Source: Siphonodentalium dalli
Taxonomy: Eukaryota; Mollusca; Scaphopoda; Gadilida; Siphonodentaliidae
Assembly: GCA_032622095.1 (NCBI GenBank)
Contig: CP136064.1
Span: 49,794,073 to 49,858,072, forward strand
Direction of reading: 5' to 3'
DNA: 64,000 nucleotides
Shown: piece by piece, positions 33,001-44,919 of the stretch
Position numbering within the stretch: position 1 is the stretch's first letter
How the letters are laid out: every line of letters starts with the position of its first letter
Position numbers and translations under genes: made by a program
Notes under the pieces: model-generated
Databases searched by the model: none
What the model was told of the DNA's origin: nothing
What the model saw: the letters and a program-made list of their open reading frames with translations, nothing else

Positions 33001-33612
33001 AGTTGCCCAAAGAGAAAGTCCCTTCCCCCTTCTAAGCTTCATTCAGCATTTTTAAGACATTTTTCTAAGCTTAGGTTGCAGCGAGGAGTTCTTTATAGAG
33101 AGTCCACTTTTAATGGTAAAACCACCACTCAGCTTGTTTTACCATATTCACAGATTACTTTTGTTCTTAAATCATTACATAATGATATAGGACATCCAGG
33201 TCGTGACAGAACAGTTTCACTTGTGAAAGAAAGGTTTTATTTTCCAGGTATCGACAGTGCTGTCGATGATTGGATAAAACATTGTCATAGATGTATTCGA
33301 GTTAAAACTAATCCGAATTTCAGAGCCCCTTTAGTATCCATCACTACTTCTCAACCTCTTGAACTTGTTTGTATTGATTTTCTTACTCTTGATTGTTCTA
33401 AAGGTGGTTACCAATATGTTCTTGTTATGACAGATCATTTTACTAAATATGCACAGGCTTATCCTACAAGGAACATGACTGCAAAAACTACTGCTGATGT
33501 ATTGTTTAACAATTTCTTTATTCATTATGGTTATCCTCAACGTATTCATAGTGATCAAGGTGCTAATTTTGAATCTCAACTTATTTCTCATATCCTACCT
33601 CTGGCTATCTGA
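30013..33612 (+). pseudogene. Gypsy gag-pol polyprotein, cut off in integrase
   Basis: A 1,199-codon uninterrupted ORF from ATG 30,013. It begins with a short Asn/Tyr/Arg-rich gag-like region and a CCHC knuckle (CWKCGDLTHKAFGC, about residues 118-131). Protease follows with LVDTGS (about 191-196), reverse transcriptase with MCTDFRILNK and active-site YVDD (about 642), RNase H with HTDAPLHGLG (about 802), and integrase with an HHCC finger (about 1,055-1,093), catalytic Asp in CIDFLTLD (about 1,122) and Asp in HSDQGANF (about 1,181). The third catalytic residue and everything beyond are missing; the last eight residues are not homologous. Although open, it cannot integrate by itself. Confidence 0.9.
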
Positions 33613-34257
33613 AAATTCTGCATTAAAATATTTTATATCCAATCATTATCAATCATTTTATATCCAGGTCTATACATCCCTCGCGAGCGGCCTGTTTTTT
33701 CGCCTTGGAGGGCAACATTTGAAATTTTTATTCCCCCAGCGGCCGATTTCCGTCCACCAACTTTTCGCCTTAGAGGCCTCACTTGTATAGTTGTTTAGGT
33801 ATTGATTGGTTTTTGAATGGGAAATATTAACTCTCTTCTCCCATCTAAATGATCCCATGAATTTTTAATATGCAGCTAACACAAAACATAATAAAAAAAA
33901 TAACAATTATAAAAAAAAACATAATATGTTTTGTCTCACATTCCAATGTAATAAGCAAATAAATGGAGTTGGTATGATGTTTATCTACTTAATGTCTTAA
34001 CTATTTTGTCTTTAACTGCTATTGTGCTTCTCTCTTGACTATGGATTGAGCTTAATTAGCTTTATCACTCAAAAAGACATATCTGTGTTGGAGTGACCTA
34101 ATAGGTTGAAATCGAATGCCACATCCATGTTGCTATTGTGTTTATGTGAGCAAGGTGCCCAATAAGTCTGTTTCCACTTGTGACTTTAATAGTAAGGTGT
34201 GAATTGTTGAAACTTTTGCAGTCATGAAAAGGTTGGTGTAAGGGTTTATTAAAATAG
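33613..34257. other. Non-coding stretch after the Gypsy break
   Basis: Contains two copies of TTTTCGCCTT(G/A)GAGG (33,698 and 33,765) within 70 bases, and A-rich tracts at 33,890-33,925. No gene seen. Confidence 0.5.
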
Positions 34258-34315
34258 CTAATCGGTATCGCCAAGGCATGGGTTAAACATCTGCCGATCA
34301 TGATCGGCCTCTCGT
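34258..34315 (+). repeat. Repeat inverted at 36,769-36,826
   Basis: About 55 bases including GCCAAGG, GGGTTAA and CATCTGCCGATCATGATCGGCCTCTCG occur in reverse orientation at 36,769-36,826 with a few differences. The inner CCGATCATGATCGG is itself palindromic. Either the termini of a 2.57-kb element or two dispersed copies. Confidence 0.7.
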
Positions 34316-34506
34316 TTTTAATCCAATAGCACTGAACAAATATCGACAGATTTTGTTTATATTCAGTATGAGACTTGTTCAAAAACTTGCCAGGTCTGCT
34401 TATTTTGGTTACGGTCCTTAATTAGTTCATTTTCATGAATTTTGATCATAATAGCTTGATAACTTGAATAAATATCAACTGATTTTTTTTTATATTTGGT
34501 ATGTGA

Positions 34507-34664
34507 GATCACAATTACTGGACATAAAGTCCCAAAAATAAGGTTTTAATCGAGTTTAGAAATCGGTATCCTTATATAACGAAGTACTTCGTTATATAAG
34601 GATACCGATTTCTAAACTCGATTAAAACCTTATTTTTGGGACTTTATGTCCAGTAACTGTGGTG
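34507..34664. repeat. Near-perfect 158-bp palindrome
   Basis: Arms of about 79 bases meet at GAAGTACTTC (centre 34,585/34,586) with one mismatch seen (TTACTGG side). No spacer, no target duplication identified. Probably a foldback MITE or a palindromic duplication. Confidence 0.9.
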
Positions 34665-35085
34665 AGACTCGCTCAACAATATCTTGATCGAGTTTGAAAA
34701 CCAGCCAGGTCTGCATATTTTGGGTGGAGTTACAGCCCTTAATTAGTTAATTTTTTATGGAAACAACTTTGGCAAGGTCAGTTCATGGGTTAATATTTAG
34801 CATGTCAGACTTCCTCAACTGTGTTGTATGTGATATAGCCTGTTACAATTAATGCATTTTACAATCCCCATGACAACCACTACTAAAAACACCATTTTCC
34901 TCAATACAACTTTCATTTCTTATATTTTTGCTTACTATTCCCTCAAGACAGATTTCAGATAAAAAGATCCAGCTATGAAGTTTGTAGAAATTAATAGAGA
35001 GGAAATAAGCTTTATAAATATAAGAAATGAATTTAGTTTTGAGTGTTTTTTTGTGGCTAAGTTGATGTAGCTGTTCGAGCACATT

Positions 35086-35300
35086 TACAGTAATGCTCAG
35101 TAATCGACTTCTTAACCACAGCAGAATTATGAGTAACTTTTCAGGATTTAGTCGGAATATGGCTTGTTGCCATTCATCGGAAAGCTCTCCCCGAGAGCTT
35201 TCCGATGAATGGCAACAAGCCATATTTCGGACTAAATCCTGAAAAGTTACCCATAATTTCTGCTGTGGTTAAGGAGTCGATTACTTCGGGCATTACTGTA
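35086..35300. mobile_element. Mariner-like foldback MITE, copy 1
   Basis: Ends TACAGTAATGC...GCATTACTGTA, so TA duplications flank CAGTAATGC termini, as in Tc1/mariner MITEs. The two arms (ATTCATCGGAAAGCTCTC at the centre) are almost perfect complements. Four more copies are at 41,323, 41,661, 44,406 and 53,129. Confidence 0.8.
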
Positions 35301-35925
35301 GTGTGAACAGCTTCGCAATTCCCACACAATGTGCCAAAAGACCACAGCTCTATACCTTTCAATAAAACACTCAAACTGCATTCATTTCTTAATTACTCAG
35401 CCTACACAAATATTAGTTAAATGTTTTGACCATGTAGGTTGATGGACACTCTTTTTAAATCAGAAGTGAAATTGAGGTGATCACAATGTATTCTCAAATG
35501 GCAGAGATTCTTTCAATGCACCATTCCGAACAGGTTTCATGTGAAAGCGTCAATTTTAATTTGTCCTGATTGAGTGTCTGAGCAAAGCAATTGATCAACT
35601 TTCTTATGTCGATGACTTTTGTGTGCATCTCAAATGAGCTCTTCTTGTGAATTGGTATATCATGGCCTAATGTACTACACACCTTACAGACTGAGCCACC
35701 AGGTTCCTGATATACATGTAGATAAACAAGAAACTAATGCGATAACTGATTATGGCTTATTATTTTAATAGACAATGGAATAAAATAGCAGCAATAGATA
35801 TAAATTAGTCAATTTAAACGAACACTAATTTATACATCCTAATACAGGTAGGGTACTGCGAATATTCCCTTCTGTTTGAGCTCACTTTCCAATCAAATGC
35901 ACAATGTTTGTGAGCAAAACCAATA

Positions 35926-36222
35926 TTAACCCTTCCAAGACTGGAGCTTCCTGAAATTTTGCGAAAACCCTGTGCCAATGCATTCTCTTATATACGGAGC
36001 CTCGCATATAAAAGAGAATACATTGGCCTAACAATATTTACCGCATTTTCATATGTCTCCCATAGGGAGACCCACTTATATAAGAGAGTACATCGGCCTA
36101 ATAATATTTACCTTTACCTTGTAAGACAGTGGATTCTCTTTTATATGCGCATTTATAAGAGAATGCACTGGCTCAGGATCTTCAATGCTGTACCAGCACA
36201 GCTCCCGTCATGAAAGGGTTAA
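35926..36222. mobile_element. piggyBac-like MITE, family 1, copy 1
   Basis: Flanked by TTAA at 35,926-35,929 and 36,219-36,222 with termini CCCTTCC and complement. The right side reads GCACAGCTCCCGTCATGAAAGGG before TTAA. The interior has several AGAGAATGCACTGGC-type repeats in both orientations. ORFs through it are spurious. Confidence 0.75.
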
Positions 36223-36768
36223 GTTAAACACTGAGTCAAAATAGATTTCATGGTTGCAGGTGACAGTATATGAACAGTTGAACACATAATTCCACTGCAA
36301 ATCAAGACTGCTTTGGACCTGTGGTATCAGACGCAGACCCACCACACAATATTATACAGGTCATAAAGTTTTTATAAAATATAACGCTACACCAATATTA
36401 TAGCCAATATTTACGAACATTTGGATGAAAAAATAAAGTGAATGCAGGAGGAAAAAAATTATAAAAAAAAAATATTCATCACAACCTCAAAGATAGAAAA
36501 TACTGGAAATGTGTAAATGAATTTCACAAGATTTTTGGAAACAATGTTTATTCAATTTATACATATAAAAGTTATTTCATTTGATAATACGATGGAGATA
36601 ATTGAGGGGGGAGGGAGAAAATTTGAGGAAAGACTTTGCTTTCAACTATTTTCTTTACCAAACACTTCATAAACCAATCAATAAAAAGTTTAACTTTTTA
36701 ACAGCATTGGGAAAAATAATGGATTCGTAAACCAGGCTATTGAATTGTTGCGTAACTAAGTTATAACG
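36223..36768. other. Non-coding stretch
   Basis: AT-rich, with poly-A tracts near 36,440-36,480. No gene or repeat of note. Confidence 0.5.
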
Positions 36769-37067
36769 AGAGGCCGATCACGATCGGCAGATGTTAACCC
36801 ATCCCTTGGCGATGATTTTGAACCGATTTAAACAAATTTGGTGTGGTGATTCGGGGTACCATTGGCAGAGTTATAATGATGTTAGTTTTTCAAATTTGTT
36901 TAACTTAAAAATAAATTGTTTTTACTTATTTAAAAAAATTAAAGGGACACATTGGGAACCATTTTATCAACTTGTATCATAATCATCAATATCTAAATGA
37001 AAACAAATGAAAGAGTCAATGACATTTTTTTTATTATTATTATAAAAGTTATAAAAAAAAAAATTCT

Positions 37068-38239
37068 TTCGAAAAAGGGTCATAACTCCTTTAAAATAAA
37101 TCGGATCAAACCCATATTCGAACTCACTCAGTATTTTGGGATGTGAAACTCACATACCAAATTTGGTTCCAATCAGATAAAAAATGTTTGAGTTATGGCA
37201 GAATGTGTTAATTCAGAGTGGAAAAAGGGCCATAACTCTGTAACAAAATCTCGGATCAAATCCAAATTCAAACTCGATATGTATTTTGGGCTGAGAAACC
37301 CATATACAAAATTTGGTTCCGATCGGATAGAAAATGTTTGAGTTATCGCATTATGTACTCGCATACCAAATTTACATACATCTCAATTTTATTAAGTATC
37401 AGGAATGTTGAGAAGGGTTCATTTTAACTACAAAAGTCCATACTGTACAATCGAATGGGATATAATAGGAGAATGACTACATGAAAAATATGCAAAAGCA
37501 TAAAATTGATGACTAGGGTTAACAATTTTAACTCTATAAAATTAGGGGACTGTATGTCACTTGAACAATGCATTGATAGGCTAAATCTGACAAAGAGCTG
37601 CCTGGGAGTCCTGAGCCAACAGGGTCCACACACTATGGAAATGCAATAAACAGATGGCTAGCAGCAGTGAGTATCAGATTTCATTATCAATAATAGAGTT
37701 TAACTCTAGTCTCTTTCTCACAGATACCACAGTTAATTATAAGCTGCTTCTGGTTATATGTTGTAAGCAAATCTCAAATCTGTTTAATTCTAAGTTAAAA
37801 CGGGGCCATAACTCTGGTATAAAAAACAGGATCCGACCCAAATTCAAACTCGATCTGTATTTTGAGTTGACAAACTCACATACCAAATATGGTTCCTATC
37901 AGATGAAAACTAGTAGATTTATTGAAGCATGCATGAATTCTATGTCAAAGGGCCATAACTCCATTAAAAATAATCTGATCAAACCCATATTCGAACTCGA
38001 ACTGTATGTTAGGTGGAGAAACTGACATACCAAATTTGGTTCTAATCAGATCATTTTTTTTTAGTTATCATAGAATTCGTGAATTCTAAGTCGAAAAAGG
38101 GCCATAACTCCGTAAATAAAACTCCGATCAAATCCATATTCGAACTCGATCTGTATTATGGGCCAAGAAACTTACATACCAAATTTGGTTCCGATCAGAT
38201 AGAAAATATTTCAGTTATCGCACCATGCGTAAAGTGTCT

Positions 38240-38293
<54 letters not shown>

Positions 38294-38378
38294 GGACGGA
38301 CGGACGGACGGACTAACGACGAGTGGTCAATCCGGGCAACGACACTATGTTTACCATACTATGGTATGGGTAAACATA
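37068..38378 (+). repeat. HINE/pearl-like element: 145-bp degenerate units, GACA microsatellite, terminal hairpin
   Basis: At least five units begin with AAAAAGGGCCATAACTC variants (37,070, 37,208, 37,797, 37,946 and 38,090) and contain CATACCAAATTTGGTTCC. Units two and three are separated by about 400 bases of other sequence. The array is followed by a CAGA/GGAC microsatellite (38,241-38,312) and a hairpin (TTTACCATAC-TATG-GTATGGGTAAA, about 38,350-38,376). Core tandem units plus microsatellite plus 3' hairpin is the layout of bivalve pearl elements and other Helentron-derived HINEs. Confidence 0.65.
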
Positions 38379-38939
38379 AAAATCAAAGAAGGCGCATATA
38401 TATACTGTATGTGCATGTGGTCACTTGCCTTGACCATTTCATGATATTACAATTCCAGCATTAACACCGATTCTATTGATATAAATTTACAAGACGCTAA
38501 TTGTGAAGCAATGATGGTGCTAGGCGATTTAAAAGTTCTTAAAATTTTTCTCAAATCCAATCCTTTTGGATATAAAGTAGATTTATTTGTGATAATAATA
38601 AAGAATACATTGCATTTTTTATGATAGTTGAAAGCTTGTCGAACTAATTCATATCAAATTGCAGGTTGGAATCATATCATATTGAAAATTGAATATTCGC
38701 AGGACCCCAGGTATTGGTCACATAAAAATATTTGGTCATGGAGTCATGTATTCAATCGTAAATGTAAAACTGTCATATTAACAAAAAATGTTAGCTGACA
38801 TTAATCTACATATACAAAATCAAGATGATTTATCACGAGAAATAAAACAACGGCATGTCAAATCATTGACAACCTCAGCATATTGAGACTATATAATGCA
38901 AAAAGTTCATGGGTGAGAAGTATCACAATGTTTTTTTTC

Positions 38940-39225
38940 AAATTTAAAGACATAGTATGGACTTGTTCAGTCGGTTGCGTGAAACTGATAAATTAGTATT
39001 CAGGTGCTATGCCATCTAGAGGAATGCAACATTCAACTAACAACTTTCGGCGATAAACTAATAAAAAAACTATTTTGCCACAGAGAATCACTGCATTTAA
39101 TAATATATAAGAATGACGGTGTATGTTGTCAATTTGGATATAATATTTGTGAATGACTACATGGAGCAAGGTTATTCTCCATTTGATCACCCTACCGGAG
39201 TGTTTCACTTCACTTTAGTGCAATT
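38940..39225. repeat. Diverged duplicate of 42,640-43,010
   Basis: Both segments contain the order ...CTATGCCA...ACTAAC...AATGACGGTGTATGTTGTC...GATCACCCTACCGGAGTGTTTCAC (short phrases shared, with indels). Orientation is direct. It is non-coding in the obvious frames; on the minus strand it resembles a gene-upstream region, but I cannot support a gene. Confidence 0.7.
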
Positions 39226-39550
39226 TTATGAAGTTTATCAATGTTAAAATCAACTGCATTCTTGACGGTATGTGACGAAACCAAGAAAGTTTGATATATC
39301 AACATTATTAATTGTGAGGTTGAGCTACACTCATTCTGCCTTGATACAAGGCATTGTTATACGAGTTGAAAGTTTATATAAACATTGTTACATCAACTAA
39401 TTCTAAATCATGTTAATATAGATAAGCAGTTTACACTAACCCCTGTTACAACTAAAATGACATAATTATATATATTGGCTGTAGGAAAGCATTTAACTTC
39501 CATCATAATAGAACACACATTTATCTTACTGTTTAGAAAAAATGAAGTAT

Positions 39551-39943
39551 TAAAGATGGTCTATCTTTTCCTATAAATAGTTTTGTATAGTTAGGTGGGT
39601 ATAATATAATAAGTATGAATCGAAGACCCCTGTCCGGAAACTCTTCTAAACAATTAATATTTATTTTATTTTGAATTTTATGGTATAATATACATGTACA
39701 TCCAATCAATTTGGGGACATTTTACGGCTCGTGTTCGTTAGGAGCGTAGAATGCGGGATAACAATATAAAAATAGTAACAAAAATATTTCCCGATTGATT
39801 ACCACATTATATAAGAAAATATTGATTTAAAATCAACAGTAATTGATAGAAGTGTTTCTGGACAAGTATCTTTGACACATATTTATTATTTAATGCCACG
39901 GAAACTATATAAAAAGTATTTAAAAAGAGGTAGACCATCTTTA
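39551..39943. mobile_element. Possible 393-bp MITE with 19-bp inverted repeats
   Basis: TAAAGATGGTCTATCTTTT at the left is matched by AAAAAGAGGTAGACCATCTTTA at the right with a small difference. TA at the outer ends would fit a mariner-like element. No ORF inside. Confidence 0.6.
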
Positions 39944-40805
39944 ACTAGTCACAATGTGAGTTTATATTTGGTGATTTCTGGAGCGATCTCTCTTCATATC
40001 TCAGTACCGGAATGAGAGAATGTAAGAAACATGTAGGAGTCTAAAACCATTAACGAAAGCGCTATGATTGTCAGTTAATATTAAGACTCATGTTTTGTCC
40101 GAAAACATTTGGCAACTTAGTAAACATTCAGACAACCATGATTCAATCGTAAGTGGGAAGTTTTCCATTGTGTGCAGTAACCGGTAGTTGGACTGCGCAT
40201 GCTCATGACAAGATCGTGAGTATGATTATCATGCACTATTTGATTTCAGCTGTGAAATTGTGGTGTATCCTTAGTTGATTGAATCGTGGTCGTGATAGTT
40301 ATGGAAGAACTTGTAAATAATTATATTCATTTGGCAAAAGTTAATTATTTGCCCACTCACACCCTACTGCTAGGTCAGTCATTAGAAGCATGTGTTCTGT
40401 ACACATCATAATGGCAGACCAGTAAAGTAAGATGAATCAAACTACAAAATGAACAATCACAACTAACAATTGAAATGGCCTGACTGGCGTTCCTAATGCT
40501 GCAACAGATACATGTAAACAGTGTCCAATTTCCCTCAAGACAACAAAACATGAATACAATTGAAATTGATTAAATTGATATGGAATATATTCTTTATCAT
40601 AGATAATGCCCCTTCCTGGTGACATACAGCAAAGCAAAGCAACAAATATTTTTCGAGGATTAAGATCACAATTGAAGAATTTATAATGAATACATTTTCT
40701 GAACATCCTACATCTTATTAGAAAAGTCTACTAGCATTATGGATGGGAGTCTCTTTTACCTTAACTGTTTAGTGTAGATTCCAGGCTACAAAATAATAAT
40801 TGAAC
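39944..40805. other. Non-coding stretch
   Basis: No repeat or gene recognised. An 89-codon minus-strand ORF (40,437-40,706) has no motif and no coding-like neighbours. Confidence 0.5.
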
Positions 40806-41059
40806 ACATTCATGACGGGAGCTGCGCTGGTGCAGCATTAAAGATCCTGCATATGCCAGTGCATTCTCTTATATATGCGAGTCGCCCATAGGGAGCCTTG
40901 CATATATAAGAGAATGCACTGGCTTTCAAGGTCAAGGTAAATATTATTAGGGCAATGCATTCTCTATGCATTCCCTATGGGAGACTCGCATATATAAGAG
41001 AATGCATTGGCACAGAGTTTTCACAAAATTTCAGTAAGCTACAGTCATGGAAGGGTTAA
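40806..41059. mobile_element. piggyBac-like MITE, family 1, copy 2
   Basis: Shares CATGACGGGAGCTGCGCTGG and the AGAGAATGCACTGGC palindromic interior with copy 1. The right end is AAGGGTTAA at 41,051-41,059; the left TTAA has decayed. Confidence 0.7.
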
Positions 41060-41322
41060 TCATCAGCTGTCAATTGTCGAAAAGAGGCATAACTCTGCCA
41101 GAAATTGTTGGACAGATCAAACTTTGAACATGATGGGGACTTTGTGCTGTTAAGGCCACATACCATGTTCATTGCATTCTGTTGCATTCTATTCAAGTTA
41201 ACATCCGGACGGACAACGCTCATTGCTATGGTCCCCACCCCCCCCCCCTTGGGGGAAAGTCTACGACAAGCCTTGAAATAACAGGTCATTGACAGGTTAA
41301 ACCTCCCGAAAAGGCCCTAATT

Positions 41323-41543
41323 TACAGGAATGCCCTAAATAATCGACTCCTTAACCACAGCAGAATTATGGGTAATTTTTCAGGATTTAGTCGGAAATAT
41401 GGCTTATTGCCATTCATCGGAGAGGTCTCAGTGAGTGAGAGCTTTCCGATGAATGGCAACAAGCCATATTTCCATCTAAATCCTAAAAAATTACCCATAA
41501 TTCTGCTGTGGTTAAGGAGTCGATTATTTAGGGCATTACTGTA
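41323..41543. mobile_element. Mariner-like foldback MITE, copy 2
   Basis: Left end TACAGGAATGCCC (one change from TACAGTAATGC), right end GGGCATTACTGTA; long complementary arms meet near 41,430. Confidence 0.85.
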
Positions 41544-41660
41544 GTTGATGATCAATCACAGTAATGCCAAAAGCAACCAGTAATCTATGGAAACACTTCA
41601 GATTAATACAGGGATCTGAAGTCATATCAGAATAGAAATATATGACATTAGGCTTTATAA

Positions 41661-41890
41661 TACAGTAATGCTCTAAGTAATCGACTTCTTAACCATAGCA
41701 GAATTATGGGTAACTTTTCAGGATTTAGTCGGAAATATGGCTTGTTGCCATTCATCGGAAAGCTCTCATGGGTAACTTTTCATGAGAGCTTTCCGATGAA
41801 TGGCAACAAGCCATATTTCCAACTAAATCCTGAAAAGTTACCCATAATTCTGCTGTGGTTAAGAAGTCGATTACTTAGAGCATTACTGTA
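41661..41890. mobile_element. Mariner-like foldback MITE, copy 3
   Basis: TACAGTAATGCTCT to AGAGCATTACTGTA, near-perfect arms. The centre contains an extra GGTAACTTTTCATGAGAGC, so it is a short internal rearrangement of the arm. Confidence 0.85.
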
Positions 41891-42147
41891 GTTTATTATA
41901 TTTATGACAAATGATTTCATCAATGACTCAGTTTTGTACCATAAAGAGTTAAGTTTCATTGAAAAATGATGACACTTTCTAGCAAATCAGGTATTTACTG
42001 TAACATTTTGTTGAGAGGCAGAATGTATGAACTGACAGGCTTAAATTGTAATGAGCCTGTCATGATGACAGGCTGTAATAGCTCAATTATTTCAAGGCTT
42101 TAGTCTACAAGCATATGGTGACAAACAGTACTCTAATCATGTGAAGC

Positions 42148-42503
42148 CAGGGGTGCCGGAAGCATCCAAGGGCAGGGGGGCAGAGCCTACAAAAAGGGCA
42201 CTTTTCCGCAAAAAAGGGCATTTTCTCCGCAAACTCGGGAAAATAACCATAAATTCATTGTGGCAAAAATCCCTATTTTAATGGTATTTGTCGGTTTTTA
42301 TGGCCGTTTTGTGATAAAATTGACAAAAAATTAATATTCCTTGTGAAATTGGTGGTATTTGGACCAAAAAAGTCACATTTTGCTATAAAAACACGAGATT
42401 AAACACACAAAAAGCATTTTCTGTCTCCTGCCCCTGCTCGCCCCCCTTGGTCAAGGGCAGGGGGGTCAGCTGACCCCTCTGCCCCCCTCTTCTGGCGCCC
42501 CTG
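42148..42503. mobile_element. 356-bp hAT MITE
   Basis: Termini CAGGGGTGCCGGAAG and CTTCTGGCGCCCCTG, flanked by TGTGAAGC (42,140-42,147) and TGTGAACC (42,504-42,511), an 8-bp target duplication with one change. Subterminal GGCAGGGGGGCAGAG and its complement continue the inverted repeat. Related in terminal sequence to the element at 27,019. Confidence 0.8.
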
Positions 42504-42639
42504 TGTGAACCTGAAGCTATATAATATACTGCATCTATTCAATGACTCAAGTGTTGCACATTATAATAAACTCAGTTTGAAGATACTGGTACAGAGGGTG
42601 GTCGCGATGGGTGCAACTGAAAAATCTTACAAAGTCTGT

Positions 42640-43008
42640 TAAAGACATATTATGTACTTGTTCAGGTGCGTGAAACTCACCAGTTAGTATCCAGGCACTA
42701 TGCCAACTGGAGAAATGTACCATTCTACTAACATCACCGAAATCTGAAGCAAATTGACCGTACCACTCCATAGAAAACATCGTCTGAACTAAGCTCAAAT
42801 GTAAATATTTACCACTCGATTCGGTACGCATCTATCGGCGATACAAAACGAAAATGATTTCGCCATCAAGAGTCACTGCATTTATTTAATACATAAGAAT
42901 GACAGTGTGTGTTGTCAATTTGGATATAATATTTGTAAAAATTACTACTTTGAACAAGATTATTCTCCATTTATATTTGATCACCCTACTGGAGTGTTTC
43001 ACATCACT
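42640..43008. repeat. Diverged duplicate of 38,940-39,225
   Basis: See the copy at 38,940. This copy is interrupted on its right at the TTAA of the piggyBac-like MITE at 43,009. On the minus strand an open frame (42,547-42,831) crosses a donor-like CTG-GTGAGT at about 42,683, but the other copy does not keep the frame. Confidence 0.65.
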
Positions 43009-43191
43009 TTAACCCTTTCATTATTGGAGCTGCGCTGGTGCAGCATTAAAGATCCTCTATAAAAGAATTCACTGGCAAATATTGTTAGGCCAATGTATTC
43101 TCTTATATATCGGAGACTCACATATATAAGAGAATGCACTGGCACAGGGTTTTCGCAACATTTCAGGATGCTCAAGTCATGGAAGGGTTAA
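43009..43191. mobile_element. piggyBac-like MITE, family 1, copy 3
   Basis: TTAACCCTTTCATTATTGG at the left and GGAAGGGTTAA at the right, with the GAGCTGCGCTGGTGCAGC and AGAGAATGCACTGGC segments. Confidence 0.8.
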
Positions 43192-43404
43192 ACCATTATT
43201 ACAAAAAAGAACATCGAAAAATAGAAGGAGTTTGTTGTTATTTCATTATCAATAATTATGTGGTGACGTGATTCTGTGTGTTGAAAGCATTGTTGATAAA
43301 TACGAACTGTAACTAAAAGGCATGTTTGCGTATTCAGCAATGAACAATAACTCTAAAATACATATAATGCTGATTATGATCAATGCAGTGAACCATAGGT
43401 CACC

Positions 43405-43792
43405 TGGCATATATAAAAGAATGCATTTTTATCATTTTTTTAAATTAATTTTTCTTACATTCTTTAATAATTTTTATCATTTTTTTATATCATTTTTTCT
43501 TACATTCTTATTATTTGTTTTTTTACAGTCTTTAACAATTTTTATGAATTTTTTTATATTCTTTAACAATTTTATCATTTTTGATAATTCTATCTTACAT
43601 TCTTGAAAAACTTTTTGATAATTTTTTTCTTACACTCTTTAAGAAATCTCAAAAATCATATAAAAGTTGTTTGGGCAATCCATTCTCTTATATATGCGAG
43701 GTGACCTATGGTCGATTCGTATATATAAGAGAATGCATTGGCACAGGGTCTTTAATGTTGCGCCAGTGCAGCTCCCGTCATGAAAAGGTTAA
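43405..43792. mobile_element. piggyBac-like MITE, family 1, copy 4 (left end lost), with T-rich centre
   Basis: The right part (CAGTGCAGCTCCCGTCATGAAAAGGTTAA, given here in parts: GCTCCCGTCATG then AAAAGGTTAA) matches family 1. The centre, 43,425-43,650, is a degenerate tandem of TTTTTCTTACATTCTTTAA-like units. A 152-codon ORF across it (43,581-44,039) is therefore partly repeat. Confidence 0.6.
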
Positions 43793-44316
43793 ATTGCTGG
43801 CGACAGCAATGGCGGCACTCAATTCACCTTATATTATCTTCTTCATATTAAAAACAATGACAGCAAACATCGGAATGAGTAATATTTGGACACCTCGAGA
43901 AGAAGATATGTTTTTAGCTGATATATGGTGGCACCTCAAACAAATGTTTTATATGGTTTTGAGTATCATAAATAAGGATTATGTACAAAAACAGATGGTC
44001 AAGAGGTTGCAATATGACGGTTCAACATTAAAATGGTAGGCCTGGTAGGCCTTGTTTAAATGCCTCAAATTTGTCAAAGTTGGCACACCTGTAAATAAGC
44101 AAGTTCCTCCCTTACATATTATACTTATCCCAAGAATCCAAGATTGTCGGGAAATTTTGCATGTATATTCAGTATATTAGAACTACAGGGATACTAGCCC
44201 ACTATTTTAGGCCCGAAGGTAATAATGGTTAGAGAATGGTTAGAGCATCAAGGATAACGTGCAATATATTCTAAAGACTATTTGAAATTTCTAATTGAAA
44301 CAAAACCTCAATATTT

Positions 44317-44370
44317 TTAGAGTCTCCTATTTCTGCTACGTTTCTTTTTGCGTTCAAAGTACTTGAAGTC
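44317..44370 (-). CDS. Candidate terminal exon A (DFKYFERK..., basic tail)
   Basis: On the minus strand an acceptor TTTATTTTCAG is followed in phase 0 by 17 codons (DFKYFERKKKRSRNRRL) and TAA. The same beginning, DF-x-YFE, follows an acceptor at 46,829 and 53,846. Between copies A and B, three of four base differences in the first 21 bases are synonymous (GAC/GAT, GAA/GAG, CGC/CGT), which points to protein-level selection rather than a random repeat. Tails differ but are all basic or Gln/Asn-rich. The gene family is not recognised; upstream exons were not found. Confidence 0.4.
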   Translation of the reverse strand, partial: DFKYFERKKKRSRNRRL

Positions 44371-44405
44371 CTGAAAATAAACAAATTTCACATACCACAT
44401 GTAAG

Positions 44406-44513
44406 TACAGTAATGCCCTAAATAATCGACTCCTTAACCACAGCAGAATTATGGGTAATGTTTCAGGATTTAGTCGGAAATATGGCTTGTTGCCATTCAT
44501 CGGAAAGCTCTCA
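44406..44513. mobile_element. Mariner-like foldback MITE, copy 4 (left half only)
   Basis: Runs from TACAGTAATGCCC to GGAAAGCTCTC, exactly one arm of the palindrome, and stops at what would be the centre. Confidence 0.8.
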
Positions 44514-44781
44514 ACGGCACCATATTCCCAGGCCTGCTAGTAGACTATAGCTGCAAAGTCTTGTAAGAGCAATAAGAAGTTTATGGCCAACTTTTTCTAT
44601 CCATTGAAATGTAAGTGATCCAGGGTCAGTTCTATAAATAGACAAAAAACAATGCGCATCTTAGTCAAGAATCTATTATTAAATGAGTTGCGGGTGACGC
44701 AAGGATATATTTCACAAAAGTGGAGCTTGAGTGAAATTAAACTACGCACCATCCACAACAATTTTGATAAAAAATTCTAGA

Positions 44782-44919
44782 TTATGATGCAAGTTGTGTT
44801 CTATTCTGTTCGAGTTCCAGCTTGTATTCCATTCCACTTTTGCTATACAACAATATGTATTCAATGGCTGGGGTTCCATTGAAATACATGTGCTTGATGT
44901 CAATGGTGTGGAATAAAGT
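44782..44919 (-). other. Possible coding fragment on the minus strand
   Basis: A 45-codon frame (…IDIKHMYFNGTP… …YKLELEQNRTQLAS, then TAA) has protein-like composition and follows a weak acceptor (GTTTGTAAAAG). It lies upstream of terminal exon A on the same strand. No family recognised, and the acceptor is poor, so this is only a candidate. Confidence 0.2.

Larger units (their letters stand above)
28750..33612 (+). mobile_element. Ty3/Gypsy LTR retrotransposon, truncated inside integrase
   Basis: One long gag-pol ORF (30,013-33,612) is preceded by a leader of about 1.2 kb. A TTGGTGTCGG at about 28,754 resembles Gypsy primer-binding sites (complementary to a tRNA 3' end), which would put the 5' LTR upstream of it, but without a 3' LTR neither LTR can be defined. 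The element breaks off at about 33,590 and no matching 3' end is seen in the window. The left limit is tentative. Confidence 0.7.

Noticed and set aside
37654-38464. ORFs of 121-123 codons
   Set aside because: They run through degenerate tandem units and the GACA microsatellite.
42547-42831. 94-codon minus-strand ORF with a donor-like site
   Set aside because: The diverged duplicate at 38,940-39,225 does not preserve the frame, so selection for protein is not supported.
43581-44039. 152-codon plus-strand ORF
   Set aside because: Its first half is T-rich repeat and MITE sequence; the second half has no motif and no supported splice context.
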